From positions 1,233,450,955 through 1,233,514,954 of the forward strand of contig CM062819.1 of assembly GCA_031772625.1 (NCBI GenBank): DNA of 64,000 nucleotides, written 5' to 3'. The notes beneath the pieces are model-generated. The model was given only the letters and a program-made list of their open reading frames with translations, had not been told where the DNA came from and did not search any database. Positions 56,286 to 64,000 of this stretch are shown piece after piece. A program made the translations under genes and the position numbers. Source of the stretch: Pinus tabuliformis (lineage: Eukaryota; Streptophyta; Pinopsida; Pinales; Pinaceae). Each line of letters starts with the position of its first letter. Position 1 is the first letter of the stretch.

Positions 56286-59200
56286 TCAGTCATGGCACTT
56301 TTCTATCACATATGGGCCCAACCATCTGGTCATCAACTTGCCTTTGAAATCTTTGAACCTGGAGTCATACAACAGAGCCCAATCGCCTTCTTGAAACAAT
56401 TTGTCTTTGATATTTTTGTCATGCCAGACCTTTCTTTGTACTTGAGTCACCTCTGTGTGCAGGAGGGCCTGCATCCTGAATTCATCTAACCTATTTAGCT
56501 GGAGCAACCTCTCTTGCTATGCCCTTGTAACATCTAGATCCAATTGTGCTGCCATCCTTAAAGTGTTGTACTCAAACTCAATGGAGAGCAGAGCCTTCTT
56601 CCCATAGACCAAATCATAAGGGGTGAAGCTAGTGGTTGTCTTCCAAGTTGTATTGTAGGCCCAAGTGGCCTCCACTAGTCTGTCAGCCCAATCCTTCCTA
56701 CTGTTGCTAACCACTTTTGTTAGAATTCTTTCCAATGCTCTGTTGGTGACTTCTACTTGTCCATTGGCCTAAGGGTGGTAAGGAGTGGACTTCCTGTGCT
56801 TGATCTTATGCTGGCTTAACAGATTCTCAATCATGTGTGAGGTGAATTGAGTTCCCTGATCAGTGACTAGCTCTCTAGGGTATCCAAACTTGTAAAACAC
56901 ATTCTCCCTCAAGAACTCAACCACTTTTTCGTCTGTGGCTACCTTGATAGCTTTGGTTTCAACATACTTTGTTAAGTAGTTAGTGCACACAATGATGTAC
57001 TTTTTTTGTTCTGATGGAGGATCAATGGGCCCAATGAAATCCATGTCCCACTTTTCAAATGGCTCAAAAGTCACTTGAGGTTGCAAAGGCATTTCATCCC
57101 TGGGAGTAGGTTTCCCCATTTTTTGGCACCGATCACATTGGTTGGTATACCATCTTGCATCTTGGTGAAGAGTAGGCTAGTAATAGCTAGCTTGTAGTAC
57201 CTTGAAGGCTGTCCTTTTGGTTGCAAAGTGGCCTCCACAAGGCCCATCATGACAAGCCAGAAGGATGTCAAAAAATTCCTCCTTCTTGACACATCTTCTC
57301 AGAATTTGATCTGGGCCCAACCTGAAGAGATTGCCCCCAATCCAAGTGAATGGGATGCTTTTCCTTATAATTCTGCTCATTTCCTTGGAGGACAGATTTG
57401 GAGGGAACTGTGCAGCGACTAAGTAGTTGGCTATGTCAGCAAACCACAGAGAGAACTGAAATGGCGAATAAATGCTCATTTGGCAGTTGGTCATCGACCA
57501 TTCCTTCCTCACCTACAGGCAAAGCGAAATTGGACAAAATATCTGCAATTACATTTCCTCTGCCAAGCTTATGAATAATAGTTAGATCAAACTATTGTAA
57601 CAAAAGTAACGATCTAATAATTTGGGCATTCACATCAAGTTTGTTCATCAAATATTTAATGGCAGCATGGTCGGTATGTACAAAGGTCTGGTAACCAGTA
57701 ATGTAATGTCTAAATTTATTCAAGGAATGGACAACAACTAGGAGCTCCTTTTCAGTCACTGTGTAGTTCAACTCAGCTTTGGACAGATTTTTGCTGATGA
57801 AGTAAATGGCATAAGGTATCTTGTCATCTATCTAGCCTAGAGTTTCTCCTATAGCTTTGTCAAAGGCATTAGAATGTATGTGAAAAAGAAGAGCCCAATT
57901 TGGGCCTCGAAGTATAGGTGCAGTAGTCAACTTGTCCTTTATGGTTTCTAGGGCCTCTTGGCAGCTTTCTGACCATAAAAATTCGGAGTCCTTGGCCAAT
58001 AGTCCAAACAAAGGCGAGGCTACCTTGCTGAAGTCTTTTATGAATCTCCTATAGTATCCAGCTAAGCCTAAGAAACTTTTGACATCCCTTTGCTTCTGAG
58101 GAGTAGGGACCCTCTTTATGATAACTATCTTATTTGGGTCTACTTGTAGTCCTTCCTGGGATATTGAGTGACCTAGAACAGTCCCTGCAGTCATCAAGAA
58201 CTCACACTTCTCGGGACTAAGGGATAAGTTCATTTCAATGCATTTGTTTAATACTTTTCCCAAGTTAGAGAGAGCCTCCAGGAAATCACACCCATAGGGG
58301 GTGAAATAATCCATATAAATTTACACAGAATCATGGACTAGCTTTGCAAAGATGCTCAAGACTGCCCTCTGGAAAGTGGCAGGGGCATTGCATAAACCAA
58401 AAGGAAGGACCCTATAAGCAAAGGTACCCCAGGGACAGGTGAAGGTGGTTTTATCTTGGTCCTCTGGGCTGATTTGGATTTGATTGTAACCACTGAATCC
58501 ATCTAGGAAAGAGAAGAACTTCTTTCCTGCCAGACCATCTAATACTTGGTCAATGAAAGGTAGAGGGAAATGGTCCTTTTTTTGTGGCTTTGTTTAGCTC
58601 TCGGTAATCCACACAGATCCTCCACTTTCCATTTTTCTTTGGAACCAAAACCAGAGGAGACACCCACTCACTATCTGAGATGGGGTAAATGAACCCTGCA
58701 TCCAACAACTTCTGCAATTCTTCTTTGACTATATCCTTGAGGGCTGGGTTCATTCTCCTCTGAGGTTGGCGGACTGGCTTGCAACCTTCCTTGATGTAAA
58801 TGTGGTGAGTACACACCGAAGGGTGCACTCCCTTCATTTCCTTGTAACTCCAGGCAAAGGCATCCAGATGCTTTCTTAGCATGTCACATAACTCCTCTTC
58901 CTAATGTACAAAGGGGTTGATTTTCAATGTTCTTTCTGGGCCGAATTCTATCATCTTGACATGAGTAGGGCTTGAGTCAACTAAGCATAGATCATTCCAA
59001 GGGTTATCTTCGGCTTCCTTCACTAACTCCTCAAGAGACATGGTTTTGGGGGGATGATTCTGGAGGATTTGCTCAATCAAGTCATCTTCATCAAGTTGCC
59101 CCCCCTCCTATAGTAGCATCTAGGGTACAAATTGGGGAAGAGTAGACTTCATCTTCTTCCTCCTCTTCTAACCATAAAGGTAAGTCATGCTCCAGATATG

Positions 59201-59632
59201 GTTGAGCAGGAGGGTACAAGGCCAATTGTTTGGATAGATGCGCATTTTTAATGGTCATATTCCCAACCCTGCAACTTATGTAAGCATCGGCAGTGGCTAA
59301 TGTGGCCTCCCAAGGATGAGAGAATAACCATTGAACTTGGTCTTAGGTTGGAGAACTAAGAAGTCAGCGGGTATTCCTAGGAATTAATGGAGACCATCAC
59401 ATCCTCAACAACTCCCTCGAGCTACTGTGGGCCTGCCTGCAAGTTGCAAGACTGTTGTGGTCTTTGTTAATGATCCCTGGAGATTTAGTTTAAGCATAGT
59501 CTCCTTATTCATCACATTGATGGTAGCCCCAAGATTGATCAAGGTATGGGGGACAATGATGCCATCGATGTGTACATCTACTATAGGACTTCCAGGATCT
59601 AGATACTTTGGGCAAATCACCTGCCCCAACAT
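56286..59632 (-). pseudogene. protease-RT-RNase H-integrase of element L
   Basis: Minus strand, right to left. Protease (59632-59405): the active site reads LINLGATINVM, with Asn replacing the catalytic Asp. Reverse transcriptase (58882-57832): RICVDYRELNKATKKGPF, a frameshift near 58580, VLPFGLCNAPATFQ, and the catalytic box as YMDY instead of YMDD (58320-58309). RNase H with VTEKELLVVVHSLNKFRHYI, about 57765-57520. Integrase (57119-56286): WDMDFIGPID, VTDQGTQFTSH, a stop just after STPYHP at about 56769, NRALERIL, and the GPY motif RWLGPYVIEK. At least eight frame breaks. A dead copy; domain order is that of Gypsy. Confidence 0.82.
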
Positions 59633-59699
59633 TAAGTCGAACAGTTGTCCAATGACATTAATGGTAGGGGTGTCTTTCTTTCGCCTTCCCGGATGTTTG

Positions 59700-61523
59700 A
59701 AACACTTCTCCTTGATTAACTTGTTGTAGATGGGGACATCCTTGATAGCTTGGAGAAGCGGGATTTTAACACAGATTTTTCAGTTCACCCAGAAGTTCAA
59801 TGTCTTCTGGGGTGTGCTGGACAAGATGGGTTAATCTCTCAGGAAAAGGAGGTGGATTTGCTTGAGGGACACTTTCCTCCTTTTCCTCTTCATGCTCCTC
59901 AAGTGGAGATGGAGGTTGATTATTCGGAAGCACTCTTCCAGACCTGAGGTTAATTTCTTGAATTTCCACAGCATAGGCAGGGTAGGATGTTTCTCCACTG
60001 TAGACCTGATGTGCCTGTCTGTTGTTCGGGTTCGGATTTGGTTGGGCAGGCATTTGAGGTTTCTTAGGTGGAGCAGGGTGTAGGAGTTGTGGTTGAGATG
60101 GAGGTGGAGGCAATAAAGTTGGAGCTTGGTTGTATGGGGGCCTCCACCCTTGGGATGGTGCATTCCACTGAGGTTGTGGAGGAGCATATGGCTGAAATGG
60201 TTGGTTGGCAGGTTGGGAATGGTATTGAGGTGAAAAAGACTAGGGAGAAGGTGTGGACCATGAAGGATGAGCAGGAGGGCACCAAGGGGGAATGTATGTA
60301 TTCTGGTTAGGGTTGTAATATGAATAGGATGCCCCTTGCATGCCTTGCTAGTATGGTCGAGGTCCTTGAGGCCTCCTTTGGTTGATGTAGCAGAGTTGTT
60401 CAATCACCCCTTCAGTTCCCTGATACACAACTTTTAATCTAGGCAAGGAAGGGCACTTGTCTGTGGAGTGGTTTTCCTCACAGACTGAGCAAATTTCTAT
60501 AAGATTTAATGGACATTCGTTCCTAGGGTGCCTCCTGGTGCATCTAGGGCAAAAGACAACTAAGGCTCTCTCTGCTTCCTCCTGCTTCCTCTTGATCTGC
60601 ATGGTGTCCATTTGCAGAGCAAGGGTATGCAACATTTCACTCTTAAAGTCTTCCAACATGTTCCTAATTTCACTTTTTATGGATGTGTTGGAGGAGGACG
60701 AATTAGCCAAATCTTGACTAGCCCTACCCTTCTTTCTAGCTGCCCTAGAATGATTCCTGAAAACTGTCTTGATATCATCATAGGGTAATTGATAGATGTC
60801 CCCTCCTGAAAACAGGTTTAAGGTTTCTAGGAGATCTTCCCTGATCCCCCTAAGAAGGACTAGCTTAAGCGATTCAGGATCAAGGGTGCACCTGGCCCTT
60901 TTGTAGCTGAGTTGGAATCTTTCCTCATAATATTCTAAAGATTCATCATGTCCCAAGGTCATTCTAAAAATTTCCTCTTTGGTATCTTTGGACCTGTAGT
61001 AGTCCCTATACTTATTGTTGAAGGCTTGTTGCATCTGAGCCCAACTGGTGATAGCTCCCCCAGGTAAACCCATGAACTAGCGCAAGGCTGCATCTTTGAG
61101 AGTGGATGGGAACAATTTCAACTTTTGATCATCAGAGGTGTAATCATAAGTTTTGCATATGACAACAAACTCGAACAAAAAGGTATTCGGGTCTTCTAAG
61201 GTCAGGCCATGGAAGTGAGGAAGAGCAAAGGGGCTTATGTTTTTCATCCTAGCATCCCCATTAGTTTCTCTGATGGGAAAAGCACCCTCAGCTCTATTCT
61301 CAGCTCCTTCTCTGTCTCCAATCCCATTTCTATTTTTAGCCATGGTGTAAGTTGGTGGAATGGTCTCTTCTTCTTCCCCGATAGGCTCTTCAAAAATCTC
61401 TGGTTGTTCGCCTAATGGGTCCTCTAGCTCACAGCCACCGAAGAAGAGGGAAGGTTGGTTGTTTGATGCAGTGGGGGTATTTGGCAAAAATTTCCCTAAG
61501 TTGTCTCTACTCCTACGAGGCAT
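59700..61523 (-). pseudogene. gag of element L
   Basis: Minus-strand frame starting MPRRSRDNLGKFLPNTP at 61523. The gag core (FALPHFHGLTLEDPNTFLFE) runs to a TAG at 61076-61074 where relatives probably have Trp (before FMGLPGG), and continues (YRDYYRSKDTKEEIFRMTLG) to 60348. Two CCHC-like clusters follow, CPRCTRRHPRNEC and CSVCEENHSTDKC. After a further stop comes a Pro/Gln-rich tail (60340-59770) with EIQEINLRSGRVL, which leads into the protease. It would form the particle and bind RNA. Confidence 0.8.
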
Positions 61524-61798
61524 GAAAGGAGTTTGTTTTTATTTCTCTTTAGGGTTTTTTAGAACTTCTTGTAGAATGGAAAGAACACAAACCAAATTGT
61601 AACTACTTGCTGAATGAAACTATTTGCAGAATTGGAAAGAAAGCAAAACTAGATTACAACTATCTACTAAATGGAACTATTTGCAGAATTGGAAAGAAAG
61701 CAAAACCAGATTGCAACTATCTACTGAATGGAACTATTTGTAGAATGAGAAAGAAATAAGGAAAGAAAGAAAGCAGAAATCACATCTACTCAGACACC

Positions 61799-61816
61799 TC
61801 CCCGGCAATGGCGCCA
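61799..61816 (-). promoter_or_regulatory. primer binding site, tRNA-Asp
   Basis: On the minus strand TGGCGCCATTGCCGGGGA matches the 3' end of plant tRNA-Asp(GTC) at 17 of 18 positions. It lies 5 bases inside the 5' LTR. tRNA-Asp priming is known for several Tat/Athila-type elements. Confidence 0.85.
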
Positions 61817-61821
61817 AAAAG

Positions 61822-63898
61822 TGATGAGCGCCAGTATTGTAGCAAGAATGCTGCAACTCCTAGGGCTACAAACTTTAATTCATCAACCTGGGGTTCGTAC
61901 AAACTTGGAGGTGACAGTGCTGTATACACAGTAGATGTAATGGTCTACTCTTGTCACTTTTCAACTGGGGCGATAGACCACTAGGGTTTCTCAAACCAGT
62001 CTTCTATTGACTAGAAGAAGTCTGACTACCAAATGGAGAAGGGAAAATTATCCTTAATGAAAGAAAAGGAATGTTGCCTACTTTAAGGAATGAAGGATTG
62101 AATTGGAAGATGCTTGTAAAGTGACATGAAATCCTTTAGCTACTCATTGACACATTTTGCTTGCAAAAGAAACCTAACTTAACCTTGTTTATGACCTGTG
62201 ATGATCTAGACTAACTGAGCATGGAATCTGATCTAAGAAGTATTATGACTGCTGCATGCATGTGCTAATTTAGGAATTGTAGAAAAAGACCCTTTTTTGA
62301 TGTTTTAATTTTATGAATGCAAATGCTAATCTTCACTTGTTCTTTGGCAGGGGAGACAGGTATGGACTAGTCTCAAGGGTATGGAAGCCAAGGAGAGGCT
62401 TAATCCAAGTTCAAATGACAATTTTGCTAAATTCGGGCTTAAAACAGGCTGCTACAGGGTTTCCTGTAGTACTACTACAGGATGTCCTAGTTCTACTACA
62501 GGATGCCTTGTTTTACTACAGGAAATAGGCCGAAAGCTTAGGAGATGGTAGGGAAGGTAGAATGAAGTGTGGGAAAGGTATCTGATGGAGAAATAAGGCA
62601 TGGAGGAGGGTGAACACTATCCAAGGCTCAGTCAAATGCTTCAAGATGGTTGGATTTTCTCAATGGAAATGGCAATTTTGCTTACAAAACAAGAATTCGG
62701 ATTTAGGGTTTAGTGGACTTTGGCAACATGGGTGGATAAGGCTTGGATGAGGCAACTGAGATGAGGTCTCCCTGCAAATTAGAAGCTCATGCAACAACAT
62801 ACATTCTTGTCTTCATTGATGCACAAATTCATCTATGCATGGAAAAGATTTATTAAATGGAAGAAAACAAAGTTATTACTATCTAGTGGCTAAGTTCATG
62901 AATGGAAGTGCTTTGAAACCAATGCAAAATTTAAGAGATCAAAATTGACAATTGTAAATCATCCTAAGAAACTCAAAGACAATGACCTAATCATCAAGAA
63001 ACCCTAGATCATGCAGTGAAGCAAGAAATCTAGTTTTGGGCTGTGTGACTGGAATCCTCAAGTCATGATCCCATAAGGGAGATGAGGTGAATGCCACTAT
63101 CACTAGCTTTTCTGGAGTGCCTTCTGTCACTATGATACCACTGATCTAACTATCCACAAATGGAAGCAAACTAATTAATCATCCAAATACTTGCAAATTA
63201 ACAAAACCAAAATCACTTCAGCAGCTAACTATGAATGTAATCTAAGCATACATGTACAAAAAGAGGAACCTCTGCTACTAGGGTTGGGCCCTAACCCAAG
63301 AGCTTCAACCCTTTGAGTCAACTCAGTGTTGGATCAAGCGAATGCTTCTCAGTTTCATTAAAATATAAAAAATACACAAGAGTCACCAATCACAATGTCT
63401 TAGCTCGAAAATGCCTCTTGGCTACAACAAAAAAAGTCCAATCCTAATGAGGCTTTAGGCCTTCTTATTTATACAACTGAAGCTACCAACAGCTTCCTTA
63501 AATTTAGGGAGGCTTGGCTCCCAAACTCGAGATCAACTGGTCTTCAACTATCACTGGCTTGGCTGCCAATGATCTTAATGGGTCGGCTGCTTGTAACTTC
63601 GAGCTGATGAGATTTGGTGGAGGAATCTTCGAGTGAGTGAGGAGTTAAGGAGGGAGATCCAATCTCCTAAAATCCCTCTTGCTTGTCTACTTCGAGTTCC
63701 TGCACTTTAATTAGCCAAAATTTGCTCCAAAACCTGCAATCAATGCACATTAGACCACAAGACATGACATCTCATCTTTACCCTTCTCATTAAGCAAAAT
63801 ATAACAAAACATGTAAAGAAATGTGAGAAAAGTTGATTTTAGTAAGCCGGAGAGTGGCATTAAGGTCCATATAATTTACCCATTGATGAGCCTCATCA
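61822..63898 (-). repeat. 5' LTR of element L
   Basis: 2077 bp, matching 49446-51534 closely, with a 12-bp length difference (an indel near 62365). TATA box on the minus strand at 63474-63464; repeat cluster of the ctactacagga type at 62450-62525. Confidence 0.87.
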
Positions 63899-64000
63899 AT
63901 GAGCATGCCCTTAAGACATATGTCAACAGCGTGGTTGTTGCGTCTGCAGATGGAGATCTGCTGAAGAAATACAAGGCAAAAATTTCAAAGGCAAAGTGTA

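Larger units (their letters stand above)
49446..63898 (-). mobile_element. Tat/Athila-like Gypsy element L with an extra 3' frame
   Basis: 14.45-kb element in minus orientation with TSD atgag (49441-49445 and 63899-63903). LTRs 49446-51534 and 61822-63898, ends TGATGAGCGCC and GCCTCATCA. The primer site (61816-61799) matches tRNA-Asp. Order on the minus strand: gag, protease, reverse transcriptase, RNase H, integrase, a spacer with repeats, an extra long frame, 3' LTR. No chromodomain is present; the integrase ends in a GPY motif. Primer type, gag style and the extra frame point to the Tat/Athila side of Gypsy. Active-site changes and stops show this copy is dead. Confidence 0.87.
47773..64000 (+). 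mobile_element. Copia-type element K, 5' part, split by element L
   Basis: 5' LTR 47773-48865, primer site TGGTATTATAGCA at 48866, leader, then gag from 49353, interrupted at 49446 by element L and resuming at 63904 to the window end. The 5 bp before it, gagat (47768-47772), should recur at its far end outside the window. Whether K carries pol cannot be seen. Confidence 0.8.
49353..64000 (+). pseudogene. gag of element K, start only, split by L
   Basis: Segments 49353-49445 and 63904-64000. The first reads MATSDLRDQDRLDRASNYVI and continues to LLDE. After L and its atgag duplication the same frame resumes as HALKTYVNSVVVASADGD and runs to the window edge without a stop. Trp is intact at the codon that is TAG in A and D. 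Before L inserted, this part of the frame was open. Confidence 0.78.

Overview
The window is nuclear DNA of a seed plant with a large, repeat-packed genome; a gymnosperm such as a conifer is my best guess. I infer this from the stacked LTR retrotransposons, plant tRNA-iMet and tRNA-Asp primer sites, a plant tRNA-type SINE, hAT transposons with introns, and one host gene fragment with GT-AG introns. No species-specific marker is visible, so the lineage is inference. About 85-90% of the bases belong to identifiable transposable elements, and most element boundaries could be fixed to the base by target-site duplications (TSDs).

Layout. 1-1508: 5' end of a minus-strand Copia element (H). 1.84-2.87 kb: decayed BED/DUF659 hAT transposase, minus strand, split from its possible leader by element A. 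2873-12440: gag-only Copia-type element A (TSD atccc). A holds a second gag-only element B (4896-9043, TSD acctt) in its gag and a solo LTR C (10848-11958, TSD agagg) in its 3' LTR. 12.4-18.8 kb: the only stretch without dense retroelements. It carries three plus-strand exons of a cryptochrome-DASH photolyase gene (14216-14922), an LTR-like relic and degenerate repeats. 18809-41573: old Copia element F, holding a SINE in its 5' LTR and a solo LTR G in its integrase. G is split by the chromodomain Gypsy element E (22938-38375, TSD agtta). E is split by a 205-bp hAT MITE and by gag-only element D (25401-33276, TSD tcctg). The 5' LTR of D is split by a nearly intact hAT transposon (29552-33058, TSD cttagaac). 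41.6-64 kb: 3' half of another hAT (M), cut by LTR I. I holds a short Gypsy derivative J (44288-47688, TSD ttctg) and is cut by element K, whose gag is split by a 14.5-kb Tat/Athila-like Gypsy L (49446-63898, TSD atgag).

How the parts relate. A, B, D, the solo LTR C, and probably I and K, share LTR type, iMet primer site, gag and 3' end with Copia element F. At least A, B and D have lost all of pol and kept gag plus a conserved non-coding 3' module, so they look like parasites of F-like partners. J has lost reverse transcriptase, RNase H and the integrase core, yet keeps one 654-codon frame joining gag-protease to the integrase tail, and its two LTRs are only about 2% apart. L carries an extra long frame after pol and a family of CTACAGGAAA-type repeats found both in its LTRs and in that frame.

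Apart from the cryptochrome-DASH exons I see no host gene, no tRNA or rRNA gene and no CRISPR array. Most element proteins carry stops, frameshifts or lost catalytic residues.
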